Assembly (NCBI GenBank): GCA_027492415.1
Contig: JAPUEV010000051.1
Coordinates: forward strand, 1-28,399
Direction: 5' to 3'
Source of the DNA: Ignavibacteria bacterium
Lineage (GTDB): Bacteria > Bacteroidota > Ignavibacteria > Tepidaquicellales > OLB5
DNA length: 28,399 bases
The first letter of the stretch is position 1, and each line of letters begins with the position of its first letter. The position numbers and the translations under genes are program-made. This document shows positions 15,824-24,875 of the stretch, piece by piece. The notes under the pieces were generated by a model. The model did not search any database, had not been told where the DNA came from, and saw only the letters and a program-made list of their open reading frames with translations.

Positions 15824-17497
15824 TTACGGTTTTACTTCTACGTAATACATATCGTTCCCTTTGGATCCTATAAATGTCATAATTCCTGAAGCGCTTACAT
15901 TCAGGTCTGTATAGGCTGAGTATGTATCGCCAAGCTTTTTGTTATCTGCGTACAAAGAGTAATCATAAATATATGAATCCTTTTCTTTGGTATTTCCTGC
16001 AAAATAGAACAGTTTATTGTTAACATATCTCATATCGCTCATGTTATCAAACTTTTTGCCTTCACCCTTGTTTGTAACTGCCATATACTTATATGTGTAA
16101 GCGGCCATATCAATTATATCACCTGCCATAAAAGCAAAATTTCCTTTATTATCCGAAAGTATTATCTCGTTGGTTTTCCAGTCTGCGGTGTTTATCAAAT
16201 TATACGGACCAAATTCTTCATCATCAACAACAACATAAGATTTATCAGCAATCTTCTTTTCGTAATTGCCGTATTTAACTCCAATGTATGCAACTTTTCC
16301 GTTTGGCATAAATTTAGCTTCACTTATATAGTCATACTTGCCGGAAATTACCTCGTTATTGTGAACTACAAAGTATTTATTGTTCTTATCCGATGCTACA
16401 AATAAAACGTTACCGTTTTTACCGAATAAAGGGTTGTTAACTGATGTATATGAAGCTCCTTTTTTTCCGTCAATAACCAGGCTGCTGCTGTATGTTGATT
16501 CACCGTTTGGAGCAGGCTTTTCTTCTGATAATATATATGTCAGTTTTCCATCAGCTGTATACGAATAGTTATAAATGCTTCCGGTAACACTGGCTATAAC
16601 ATCATTGCCCTTCATTAAATTTGAGCGGTACCTGTATTCCCCTGCAGAATCCTGCCCGGTATAAAGCGGGTTCCCCGAATTATCAAATACGATAGGGCCA
16701 TATACCCAGTCAAAGCTCTTATATTCTGTGGTGCCTTTAACTAAAAATGTATTGCCGCGTTCATAATAAAATTTACCCTGTGATTTTGCAACATAACATG
16801 GCTCATCCTGAGCATTAAATTTCATATCATACCACGATATATCGCTGTAATGCTTCTGCTCCTGGTCACCGATAACTAAAAATGTTTCATCGCCCTGGGT
16901 AGCAATATAGTATAATTTTCCTGAAGCAGTAAAACCGGCATAGCCTACAGGTTCTCCTTCAGAGTAGCCTCCTTCGGGTATATAAGCAAATCTAACTTCA
17001 TCATACGCTTTGCTTTTTTGTGATGTACCGGTTCTTGTATCATAAGTGATCACATAATATTTGCCTGCATCCTTTGCCGCATAATAAATAATATTATCTT
17101 TAATTACCCATCCGTCAAGTACCATTTCATACTCTGCAATAACTTCGTTATTTTTTAAAACGGAGTATTTATACACGGTATCGGTAATATTTTCGCTGGC
17201 ATACATGTATGAATTTCCGTCGGCATCAAACAGCGCGTTATATGTCATAGCATAATTGAACTGTTTTGATGTGCCTTTTGGTGAAATAATGGTATACTTT
17301 GTAGTTATTGTATCATAAGAAGCGTAAACCCAGCTTCCGGTTTTTGCGTCATATTTCAAAGAATATGCATCGGTTGACCCGTTTGCCGGGGGGATCACTG
17401 TAATTAATTTCTGGCTTACTGTCTGGCTGAATACTATCCCTGTGGAAAATATCAGAACAAAAACAGCAAAAAACGATAATAATGTACTTCTTTTCAT
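15824..17497 (-). CDS. Secreted repeat protein, beta-propeller-like
   Basis: A 557-residue protein with a signal peptide (MKRSTLLSFFAVFVLIFSTG, cleavage probably after VFSQ). The mature part is made of short beta-rich units with recurring patterns such as GKYYVITYD, GKLYYIATQ, GKFYYERG, GNVLFVASD and GKVAYIGV. The pattern (G-K/N-hydrophobic-Y-hydrophobic) resembles WD40-like or TolB-like beta-propeller blades, but no named family is certain. It lacks the T9SS C-terminal signal: it ends MYYVEVKP. It would thus be periplasmic or exported by another route. No membrane segment follows the signal. It is monocistronic, with a clear terminator downstream. Confidence 0.75.
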   Translation of the reverse strand: MKRSTLLSFFAVFVLIFSTGIVFSQTVSQKLITVIPPANGSTDAYSLKYDAKTGSWVYASYDTITTKYTIISPKGTSKQFNYAMTYNALFDADGNSYMYASENITDTVYKYSVLKNNEVIAEYEMVLDGWVIKDNIIYYAAKDAGKYYVITYDTRTGTSQKSKAYDEVRFAYIPEGGYSEGEPVGYAGFTASGKLYYIATQGDETFLVIGDQEQKHYSDISWYDMKFNAQDEPCYVAKSQGKFYYERGNTFLVKGTTEYKSFDWVYGPIVFDNSGNPLYTGQDSAGEYRYRSNLMKGNDVIASVTGSIYNYSYTADGKLTYILSEEKPAPNGESTYSSSLVIDGKKGASYTSVNNPLFGKNGNVLFVASDKNNKYFVVHNNEVISGKYDYISEAKFMPNGKVAYIGVKYGNYEKKIADKSYVVVDDEEFGPYNLINTADWKTNEIILSDNKGNFAFMAGDIIDMAAYTYKYMAVTNKGEGKKFDNMSDMRYVNNKLFYFAGNTKEKDSYIYDYSLYADNKKLGDTYSAYTDLNVSASGIMTFIGSKGNDMYYVEVKP

Positions 17498-17663
17498 ATT
17501 ATTTTGTGAATTTGATTTTATTGTTATACAAAGATAATTAAAGTAATACCAACTGCCAATTAATTAAATAGTATAATTGGGGAAAAATTCCTTTAATTGT
17601 TTTAGACGGTTTGAAATTTTGAAGCTGTATGCAAAATTGTATGGCGTTAAAAAGTGTGAATGG

Positions 17664-19121
17664 TCATTTCTTCAGTTCTGCGGTTTTTTTTACAAGCCAG
17701 TCCCATTCCACCACATTTGTATTGTTTTCCAGCTCTTTGCGCAGATTTTCAATTTCCATGAGGGTTTTGCTTTCACCTGAATAAATTTTTAGCAGCGTAA
17801 GGTAATGTTTCATAAAACCGGTAAACCTGGTATATCTCTGCGGTGAAAATTGTTTTTCGTTCTTGCTTAAAAACTGCCTGTATGAATTATACAGTGATTC
17901 AGCTTTATCAAACTTGCCAAGCTCCAGGTAAAGCAATAATGTTAAATTCCTGATTATTACCTTATACTGCAGGTGGCGGGTGTTCTTTATTGCTTCAATG
18001 ATTTCTGCTGCTTTGGTATACTTCCCGCTGTCAAAATTAAGCCTGGCTTCCAGGTAACCTGTTACAACATCCTTTTCGTCCGGGGGCAGTTCGTTTTTAA
18101 ACTTATTTATAAATTCCTCAGCCCACTTATACTCACCCAGCTTTAAAGCTGAAAGCACAATGTTGGGAAATAACAGGGGATCAAAATAGATATCTTCTGA
18201 ACCGCTGTAAAAATTGTTTTCAATTGCAGAGCGGTAAAGCAAAAATCTTTCTTCTGAGTACCTGCTTATTCCGCTATAGACTTTATAAATACAGTAAGCC
18301 TGCAAAATATTCAGGAGACTGTACCTTTCATCACGGTTGCCGGTTCCCTTCAGCAGCAGGTCTTTAAGTATTGTATAATATTTTTCGTTCTTCGTCCTTA
18401 ATAAAAGTATCTCATTAACATGCAGCATCACCGATGGCGCTTCTTTGAATTCATCTGGGTTATCCAGAATGTAATTGATAAGATCATCAAGGAATCCCGA
18501 TTTATATTCCGCCTGTGTATTTTCCAGCTTGGCTATAAAATTCCTGTAATTACTTAAGGTTTTTATCAGCATGAATTCTGATAGATATTTATTTTCCTTT
18601 GCAAGCTCAGGGTCGTAATTATCCTTTAGGTTTTTATTCCTGAACCTGCTCCAGTTAATATAGCTGTTCAGTATCTGCTGGTAAAGGAATTTATAGTAAT
18701 AGTATTCGTTTTTTTTATTCTTAAGCTTTTCAATTGACTTCCCGGCATCTGTAAGGTTTTTGTTGAATTCTTTTTCCAGCTTTCTCCGGTTCAGCTCTTC
18801 AAGCAGAAGAAGCCCGCTTCCTGCCGAATTGCTTTTCAGGTTCACCTGTTTAAAATACTCTTCTGCAAGGCCTGCAAGATTAAAGATCAGAGACCTCATA
18901 AAGCCGTCATTATATTCGGCTTTTTCAAAAATAATTCCAAACACCTTTTCCTTATTAATATCTTCCTGTTTAAAATCAGGGTAATATTTTTTAAGGTATG
19001 AATAAAGCTTTAAGGTGCTTTCGCTTTTATTAAAAAAAGGAGAGCTTACCAGCTCTCCAAACTCTCTGAATTCTTTTGGGTTCAGTGATCTTAACATTTT
19101 TATCAGACTGCTCTTAAACAT
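17664..19121 (-). CDS. Conserved helical protein of unknown function (copy A)
   Basis: A 485-residue, strongly charged, all-helical protein without signal peptide or membrane segment. The N-terminal block is FREFGELVSSPFFNKSE then LKKYYPDFK..DINKEKVFGIIF. The C-terminal half contains helical pairs such as LKLGEYKWAEEFINKFK, LEARLNFDSGKYTKAAEII and LLLYLELGKFDKAESLYNSY, which have tetratricopeptide-like spacing. A second gene in this window (24876-26327) is clearly homologous over its whole length. TPR-like proteins usually scaffold other proteins, so a cytoplasmic adaptor role is possible but not shown. The start ATG is at 19121, and the divergent FnIII gene begins 385 bases away. Confidence 0.7.
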   Translation of the reverse strand: MFKSSLIKMLRSLNPKEFREFGELVSSPFFNKSESTLKLYSYLKKYYPDFKQEDINKEKVFGIIFEKAEYNDGFMRSLIFNLAGLAEEYFKQVNLKSNSAGSGLLLLEELNRRKLEKEFNKNLTDAGKSIEKLKNKKNEYYYYKFLYQQILNSYINWSRFRNKNLKDNYDPELAKENKYLSEFMLIKTLSNYRNFIAKLENTQAEYKSGFLDDLINYILDNPDEFKEAPSVMLHVNEILLLRTKNEKYYTILKDLLLKGTGNRDERYSLLNILQAYCIYKVYSGISRYSEERFLLYRSAIENNFYSGSEDIYFDPLLFPNIVLSALKLGEYKWAEEFINKFKNELPPDEKDVVTGYLEARLNFDSGKYTKAAEIIEAIKNTRHLQYKVIIRNLTLLLYLELGKFDKAESLYNSYRQFLSKNEKQFSPQRYTRFTGFMKHYLTLLKIYSGESKTLMEIENLRKELENNTNVVEWDWLVKKTAELKK

Positions 19122-19505
19122 TATTTCTTTCTTATTTATAAACTTTCAGCAATTACTTTCTGCGTTTTTTACAACAATAAATAATCCGGTAAGAAAATGA
19201 ACTGTGGCGTTAAACATACATAAACTCAGTCGTTATAGTCAAAAATAATCAATTATGATATCTTAAACTCTCCAATAAATCAGCAATGATCATTCGTTTT
19301 CTTTTAATTTCTTCAACAATCAGGATATTTATTCTAACTGCTGCTTTGATAAACATTTCAGATTTTTTGTTTCCTTAAAACTACACTGTTTTTGCGGTTT
19401 TAAGCACCCGGTTATGGCTTTTTCGGGAAATCAGCAGGAAACAATTGGAATTTACTTTGCTTGGGTTGCAGCGTCTTTAAGGCTAATTTTGTGTCAATAT
19501 TAAAA
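19122..19505. other. 384-base divergent intergenic region, nothing recognised
   Basis: The region lies between the divergent helical-protein gene (minus) and the FnIII-like gene (plus). It must hold promoters for both, but I see no convincing RNA gene, palindrome or Bacteroidota promoter motif. A TTG-started extension of the FnIII gene to 19461 is in frame but not preferred. Confidence 0.5.
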
Positions 19506-19838
19506 ATGATAGCAAGAGAAATAAATAATCAAAACAGAAAATTCAGAGATAAAGATGAAGATAATTATACACTATGCGTAACCCTTGGCGATTTGCCCGG
19601 TGAAGTGGATCTCTGCTGGGATGCCGTTGAAGAAGCAAAAAGCTATGTTGTTCAGTCATGCCGGTATACTTTTTCAGGCAAAGCAAGCTTAAAGTGGAAG
19701 CATGTTGATATTGTTACAGAATCGCTCTGCGCAGTAACAGGTTTAAAAAAGGGTTTAACTTATGGTTTCAGGATTGCAGTAATCAGCAGCAGCACCCAGG
19801 GCTGCTGGAGCAAGCCGGTTTATAAAAAAATAGAATAA
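19506..19838 (+). CDS. Small FnIII-like domain protein
   Basis: A 110-residue protein from the ATG at 19506, or 125 from TTG 19461. It is essentially one fibronectin type III domain: LPGEVDLCWDAVEEAKSYVV is the B-C strand region with the conserved Trp. W..VDIVTESLCAVTGLKKG and LTYGFRIAVISS form the L-x-x-G-x-x-Y-x-F-R signature. GCWSKPVYKK takes the place of the usual G.WS.P ending. There is no signal peptide, which is unusual for an adhesion module. Similar stand-alone FnIII proteins occur in Bacteroidota, where their role is unknown. It sits 65 bases before the T9SS cargo gene on the same strand. Confidence 0.7.
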   Translation: MIAREINNQNRKFRDKDEDNYTLCVTLGDLPGEVDLCWDAVEEAKSYVVQSCRYTFSGKASLKWKHVDIVTESLCAVTGLKKGLTYGFRIAVISSSTQGCWSKPVYKKIE

Positions 19839-19903
19839 AGTTCATTAATAAACAATAAAAACAATTTTTAAATAACAAATTCATAATAATTAAACAAAAA
19901 GAA

Positions 19904-21814
19904 ATGAAAAAATTAAAACGCTTTAGCTTCAGCAGGTATTTGATAATTGCTGCAGCAATATTTTCAGCAGCTGCGCAGATATCCAGTCCGCGTATGCTTG
20001 CACAGACAAACAAAACAGTTGAGCCTACTAAGATAATGTACTCAACATCTTCAAGCACCAATGACCTGGGTGCGTTAACAACTGTTAACCCGGGTGATGT
20101 AAAGATGAGTGCGCAAAAACAGGAGCTGTTAAACCAGCTTGATATTGCAAGAACTTCAAACAATACCGCGCAAAAGGAAATGATCGAAAAGAAGCTTCAT
20201 GAGTTAAACGGTACATCACCGGTTAAGCTTGTTGAAGCATCAAACACAACAGGCGGTTTTGCGGGTAATATTCCCGTAGATGGCGGCCTTGATTTCAACA
20301 CATCTACTGTTGGTACAGGAGGTTTCTTTGCTTCAGCTACACAGACAAATACCGCAACAATGTCAAACCCGGGTACTATCTGGGCAGCAGCAACACAGTT
20401 CAACGGTTCAGGTACTGATACCTGCAAAATATATTTTTCAACAAATGGCGGCCAGTCATGGGTATATGCTTATTTATTCTATTTCGGAATAAATATGGAT
20501 TTCCGTGCAGGCGAGCTTGATATAGAGCTTGCTTATGACGGGTCTGTTTTATGGATATACGGCGTTGCAGGATATACAGATCTTACCAATAACAGGGCAA
20601 ACTCCATTCTCTTCAGGTTCAATACTACAGCAAATACTTATAACGGTTACACATTACAGTGGCCGGGTTATGCAACAACCACAAATCTTTATTATAACCC
20701 AAGGTTAACTAGTGATAATGCTAACTACACATCAGGAACCTACATATATTTAACAAGCTCTTTTGATTCAACCGGATCAACGCATATCAACAGGCAGAAA
20801 TTTGCTCATATTGAAAATCCATTTGTAGCATCGCCTACTATTAATTATGCACAGCCTAATGCTAACGGCGGCTTTTTCTGGAATACTTCAGGTGTTCCCG
20901 TTGGTTCATATCTGTGGACAGATATTGCATATTATAAAACTGCCGGCAATGTTAACAGGCTTATAACTGTTTACAACGTTCCGGGATCAGGTAATTATAA
21001 TCTTTATCTGGCATGGAGCGATGATTATGGCACTACTGTTGCAGGCAATTCATCAATTGCTGAAACAGCCCCTGATTACGGCGCACGTATGGTATTTAAC
21101 GGAGTAACGGGCAACCAGAACGGTATGATTGCATATATCAGGCAGTTCTCAGGAAACGACTGGGATCCATATTACAGGGCTACAGTTGATGGCGGAACAG
21201 TTTGGACAGGCGGATTTATTGATGGCAGCGGAAACCGCGCAAGATCAGTTGATGTAATAGCTCCCAGGGGACTTACAACAGCTTTCAAAACTGCTTATAC
21301 ACAGGATTCAACAGCAGGTACATTTGGCTATTATACAGGCGGCGTACCGGGTGTGTGGAATGCTCCTTTCAGAACAACTGTAACAACAGCAGGTGTAGAT
21401 ACTATATTTACAAAAACTATCGCCGGCTATAAGCTTGGCGGTGGAGATGATTGCCTGGCAATTTATTCTATGGGCACCGGAACAAATGTTTCTGCTTCAA
21501 GGCTTTGCCAGGGTACTGTAGGTATCAGCGGAAACACATATGAAATACCTTCTGAATATACATTACAGCAGAACTATCCAAATCCGTTCAATCCTGTAAC
21601 CAGTATTAAATTCAGTATCCCTGCATCATCATTTGTTAATCTTGTGGTGTATAATGCTGCAGGTGAAGTTGTAAATGAGCTGGTTAACGGCCAGCTTGGA
21701 GCAGGAAGCTATAATTACACGTTCAATGCTTTAAACCTCGCATCAGGTGTTTATTTCTATAAGCTTACCGCGGGTGATTTTACCTCGGTAAAAAAGATGT
21801 TATTGGTAAAGTAG
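19904..21814 (+). CDS. Exported T9SS cargo protein with Asp-box
   Basis: A 636-residue protein with a signal peptide (about 1-35, ending in MLAQ) and a type A T9SS C-terminal sorting domain at about 548-636. Its start is EYTLQQNYPNPFNPVTSIKF, and its end (GVYFYKLTAGDFTSVKKMLL) is typical. The T9SS moves such proteins through the outer membrane and removes or anchors the tail. The body is Gly/Thr/Asn-rich and beta, with an Asp-box-like FSTNGGQSWVY (about 184) as in sialidase/BNR propellers. No catalytic residues are evident, so a structural, adhesive or binding role is more likely than an enzyme. There is no Shine-Dalgarno before ATG 19904; the leader is A-rich. Two terminators follow. Confidence 0.85.
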   Translation: MKKLKRFSFSRYLIIAAAIFSAAAQISSPRMLAQTNKTVEPTKIMYSTSSSTNDLGALTTVNPGDVKMSAQKQELLNQLDIARTSNNTAQKEMIEKKLHELNGTSPVKLVEASNTTGGFAGNIPVDGGLDFNTSTVGTGGFFASATQTNTATMSNPGTIWAAATQFNGSGTDTCKIYFSTNGGQSWVYAYLFYFGINMDFRAGELDIELAYDGSVLWIYGVAGYTDLTNNRANSILFRFNTTANTYNGYTLQWPGYATTTNLYYNPRLTSDNANYTSGTYIYLTSSFDSTGSTHINRQKFAHIENPFVASPTINYAQPNANGGFFWNTSGVPVGSYLWTDIAYYKTAGNVNRLITVYNVPGSGNYNLYLAWSDDYGTTVAGNSSIAETAPDYGARMVFNGVTGNQNGMIAYIRQFSGNDWDPYYRATVDGGTVWTGGFIDGSGNRARSVDVIAPRGLTTAFKTAYTQDSTAGTFGYYTGGVPGVWNAPFRTTVTTAGVDTIFTKTIAGYKLGGGDDCLAIYSMGTGTNVSASRLCQGTVGISGNTYEIPSEYTLQQNYPNPFNPVTSIKFSIPASSFVNLVVYNAAGEVVNELVNGQLGAGSYNYTFNALNLASGVYFYKLTAGDFTSVKKMLLVK

Positions 21815-21942
21815 TTTGTTGAATATCCGGAGCAAACGGAGATTAACGGAATAGTTTTTCCTAAGGACGTAAGGGAAATTACTTCAGTTACATTGTTCTC
21901 CAAATAATGATTCCTTCTGTTTGTGAAGGTGTTAATTGAAGG

Positions 21943-21978
21943 TAGGGAGGTATTCTATTGATACCTCTCTATTTTTTT
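21943..21978 (+). terminator. Intrinsic terminator of the T9SS cargo gene
   Basis: An 11-bp stem with one G-T wobble (21943-21953 paired with 21961-21971) and a seven-base loop is followed by TTTTTTT. It is placed for the plus-strand gene ending at 21814. Confidence 0.85.
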
Positions 21979-21988
21979 ATATTAAAAA

Positions 21989-22010
21989 GCCCGGCATATC
22001 CGGGCATTTT
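21989..22010. terminator. Bidirectional terminator between convergent genes
   Basis: GCCCGG (21989-21994) and CCGGGC (22000-22005) form a perfect GC-rich stem around CATAT. It is preceded by AAAAA and followed by ATTTTT, so it can terminate both the plus-strand cargo gene and the minus-strand propeller gene ending at 22044. Confidence 0.8.
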
Positions 22011-22043
22011 TAATTATTGATATTGAATTTAAGCTGAAGAGCG

Positions 22044-23396
22044 TTATTTAATCAGGATCATTTTTTTGGTCTCTGTATAATTCCCTGAAACTAACCTGTA
22101 AAAATATGTTCCGCTTGGATATTCCTGTGCATTTAAGCTGATATTATACTTCCCTGCTGCAAGCTCACTATTGAGCAATTCAGTTATTTGCCTGCCAAGG
22201 TTATCAAATATTACAATACTTGTTCTCCCGTTTAAAGGAAGCTCAAAGCTGATCCTTGTTTCAGGGTTAAACGGGTTTGGATAATTCTGGTTAAGCTTAT
22301 AAGAAGCCGGTATCTCTGTTCCTTCAGGCTCTATTGCCACTGGTATGCTCCATCTGGTAACCCTGTTAACTGTATTCCCGCTTGCAGTGGTAAAATCACC
22401 GCCGGCATAAATGATATTGCTGAAAACTGAAATTGTCAGAACATTGTTGTTCATACCTGTTCCGTATGTCCCCCAGGTTGTTCCGTTCCAGCTGGCAATG
22501 CGTGTAGCTCCTATTCCTCCCGCACTGCTGAAATTGCCGCCGGCAAGTATCATACCTCCGTAACTGTATAATGCATCTACCGTTCCGTTAACCCCTGTAC
22601 CCAGATTGCCCCAGCTTCCAGTCCATTTTGCTATCCTGTTCACACCAACACCTCCCACCTGAGTAAAGTCACCTGCGGCATAAAGCTCGTTATTGAGAAC
22701 AGCCAGCGCATAAACCTCATTGTTCGTTCCCAGTCCAAGCGAGGACCATGCAGTACCGTTCCATTTTGCTATCCTGTTAGCGCTTACTCCGCCTGCTGTT
22801 GTAAATCCGCCGCCAACAACAAGCTCACCATTATATACTGCAAGTGCATGTGCATGTTCATTTAATCCAAGGCCCGGCTGCTGCCATGCTGTTCCGTTCC
22901 ACCTGGCTATCCTGTTCAGGTTAGTACCGCCCGAGCTGGTAAATCTTCCGGTTGCATACAGCTCATTATTATATATCCCCAAACCAAGTACATCATCATT
23001 AAAGCCGTTGTTTTGGCCGAACAACAGCCAGTTCGTTCCGTTCCATTTTGCTATTCTGGTTGCAGATACACCTCCTACCTGGGTAAAGTTTCCTGCAACT
23101 ATCAGCTCTCCGTTAAATACTAACATAGCATACACGCTGCCATTTGTACCCAGCCCCATCTGTGACCAGGAGGAACCATTCCACTTTGCGATCCTGTTTG
23201 CGCTTAATCCTCCAATCGAGGTAAAATCTCCGCCCACAATTAGCTCACCATTATATACAATGGAGGCATTAACAGAATTGTTTGCTCCCGTGCCCAGCGC
23301 TGTCCAGCTTTGCGAAATTAAGTTAGTGGTTGTAAATGTTAAAAAGAAAAGTAATATAGCAGCTGCAAGCAGTTTGAAAATTAAATTGAATTTCAT
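22044..23396 (-). CDS. T9SS-exported seven-repeat beta-propeller protein
   Basis: A 450-residue protein with a signal peptide (about 1-29, ending LISQ), seven tandem units of about 46 residues, and a type A T9SS tail (YKLNQNYPNPFNPETRISF... to KKMILIK). Each unit has the pattern NGELIVGGDFTSIGG..A.RIAKWNG..W..LG.G..G.V.AL. Seven units match a closed seven-bladed propeller. The clear conservation of GG-F-T, R-I-A-W-N-G and W suggests recent internal duplication. It is likely a surface-bound or released binding protein. No enzymatic residues can be named. The gene shares a bidirectional terminator with the convergent cargo gene. An AAGGGGG lies only four bases before the ATG, so it is a doubtful ribosome binding site. 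Confidence 0.85.
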   Translation of the reverse strand: MKFNLIFKLLAAAILLFFLTFTTTNLISQSWTALGTGANNSVNASIVYNGELIVGGDFTSIGGLSANRIAKWNGSSWSQMGLGTNGSVYAMLVFNGELIVAGNFTQVGGVSATRIAKWNGTNWLLFGQNNGFNDDVLGLGIYNNELYATGRFTSSGGTNLNRIARWNGTAWQQPGLGLNEHAHALAVYNGELVVGGGFTTAGGVSANRIAKWNGTAWSSLGLGTNNEVYALAVLNNELYAAGDFTQVGGVGVNRIAKWTGSWGNLGTGVNGTVDALYSYGGMILAGGNFSSAGGIGATRIASWNGTTWGTYGTGMNNNVLTISVFSNIIYAGGDFTTASGNTVNRVTRWSIPVAIEPEGTEIPASYKLNQNYPNPFNPETRISFELPLNGRTSIVIFDNLGRQITELLNSELAAGKYNISLNAQEYPSGTYFYRLVSGNYTETKKMILIK

Positions 23397-23579
23397 AAGT
23401 CCCCCTTATTATTATGAAAATTGCATGAATGAAAGTTAACTAAATATAGTTAGCGATAATGGGTAAGTAAAGAGTAAATACATCACTATAACAATTAGCC
23501 ATAACACAGTACGGTATATTTTAATGTGGGAATTTCAGTATGTTAGGGAAGGCTTTACTTTTTTCCACCAAAAGAAAAT

Positions 23580-23604
23580 GCCTTCCGGGGGGATGCCGGA
23601 AGGC
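23580..23604 (-). terminator. Intrinsic terminator of the His-rich lipoprotein gene
   Basis: GCCTTCCGG (23580-23588) and CCGGAAGGC (23596-23604) form a perfect 9-bp stem with a seven-base loop. On the minus strand it is followed by ATTTTCTTTT, 59 bases after the stop at 23664. Confidence 0.85.
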
Positions 23605-23663
23605 TTATTTACTGTTTTACTGCTGCAGGATTATTCCCTGCATTTATTTTTAGAGAAGATTGA

Positions 23664-24653
23664 TTACGGTCTAACCCTGTATGGAGTTCCTACTGCATCA
23701 CTTGAAAATTCTGCAGGAGAGTCATCATAAAGTGATTTGTGTGTTGAAGCACTTATGAACCCGTTGAACCTGCCGTGGTGATGCCCGCTGTGAATATTGA
23801 ATGTTTTTTCAAATGTTCTTGTGTAACCTGATCCGCTTGGGGTCTGGCTTGTCATAACGAACGGTTCCCTGTGGAATCCAAAATTCCTTTTGCCCCAGTG
23901 CCATGCTACTATATCCTGTTCAGCCTGTGTGGAGTATGTTGTTACAACTATCTTAACCTGGTCATTGATGTTTACCTCAGGAATTCCGGCACCTTCCCAA
24001 AACGGTGGTCTCTTGGTGATGAAAGTGTTCTGTGTAAAATCAGGGCCGTTGAATGTATTGATGAGCGTTCCGTTTACGTATACCTGTATCTGCTGCATCT
24101 GGATATTATCATCGCTGTTCTGCGGTGATGTTGTATGCCCGTCAACCATTGATACTTTATATAATCTCCAGTTCTGCCTCGGTCTTGGGTTGTTAGCAAC
24201 TCTTTTAAATATTGCAACCCTGTGAAATTCCTGGGTATATGGCTTAATGATTGTATCTACTGCGCCGCCTACAACACCAACTATAATATAATTACCTGTA
24301 ATTGTCCTGGTAATATTTGCGGTTTTTAATGAATCACCCTCGGTAGTTATTGTAACATTAACAGATGATCCTGTTACTATCCTGCCCCATTTCATCAATG
24401 AATCTATCGGGGTATCAAGTCCGTCAATATCGCCAACTGCGCCTTCATCCTGAAAATCCGTTACTTCGGAATTCATCAGGTTGTCATCATCATCGCTGCT
24501 GGTTGAGTAGCCCCTTGTAATAACTTCTGAAATATACTCATCATCTGTCTGGTTATCTGAAACGGAATTATCTCCGCATGCAGATAAATATAGTGTAAAT
24601 ACTGCCGCTATGGCAAACATAAACACGTTTTTTGATGGTTTTAAGAACTTCAT
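23664..24653 (-). CDS. Lipoprotein with acidic N-terminus and His-rich C-terminus, function unknown
   Basis: A 329-residue protein with a lipoprotein signal (YLSAC; Cys26). The mature N-terminus is very acidic (SSDDDDNLMNSE then VTDFQDEGAVGDIDGLDTP). The middle is beta-rich. The C-terminal third is rich in His and aromatics: IVAWHWGKRNFGFHREPF and NIHSGHHHGRF. This clustering suggests metal binding, although no known metal-binding domain is recognised. It is a surface or periplasmic lipoprotein. Confidence 0.7.
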   Translation of the reverse strand: MKFLKPSKNVFMFAIAAVFTLYLSACGDNSVSDNQTDDEYISEVITRGYSTSSDDDDNLMNSEVTDFQDEGAVGDIDGLDTPIDSLMKWGRIVTGSSVNVTITTEGDSLKTANITRTITGNYIIVGVVGGAVDTIIKPYTQEFHRVAIFKRVANNPRPRQNWRLYKVSMVDGHTTSPQNSDDNIQMQQIQVYVNGTLINTFNGPDFTQNTFITKRPPFWEGAGIPEVNINDQVKIVVTTYSTQAEQDIVAWHWGKRNFGFHREPFVMTSQTPSGSGYTRTFEKTFNIHSGHHHGRFNGFISASTHKSLYDDSPAEFSSDAVGTPYRVRP

Positions 24654-24663
24654 AATATATTGT

Positions 24664-24670
24664 CTCCTTT
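24664..24670 (-). promoter_or_regulatory. Shine-Dalgarno-like site before the His-rich lipoprotein gene
   Basis: On the minus strand AAAGGAG lies ten bases before the ATG at 24653. The other genes in the window show little or no such sequence, so this is an exception and may mark a differently translated gene. Confidence 0.45.
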
Positions 24671-24875
24671 AGTATTTATTAAAAATTTAATGTTTTTCGC
24701 TTGTTTTTTGCGTTTTTCAGGCGGTTATAACCCTATTGTACCTATAAGACAAACCTATCTTAAAAAGGTTTAATGTTAAATACCCTTTTAATTGTATCGG
24801 TAATTTTTATAATTTTAATGCTTTAGGGAGGTATCAGGTAATATATAATGCAGGATAAAAAGATTTAAGATCAGT

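Noticed and set aside
22300..23300. Regular repeats that could suggest a CRISPR array
   Set aside because: The period is about 138 bases, the units are in frame and coding, and there are no spacers of constant length.
22720..23439. A 239-codon open frame on the plus strand
   Set aside because: It is antisense to the seven-repeat propeller. The repeated codon pattern produces a proline- and serine-rich shadow frame without signal or domain.
24751..24771. AAACCT/AGGTTT hairpin downstream of copy B
   Set aside because: The stem is only six bases and AT-rich, with no convincing T-tract on the minus strand.
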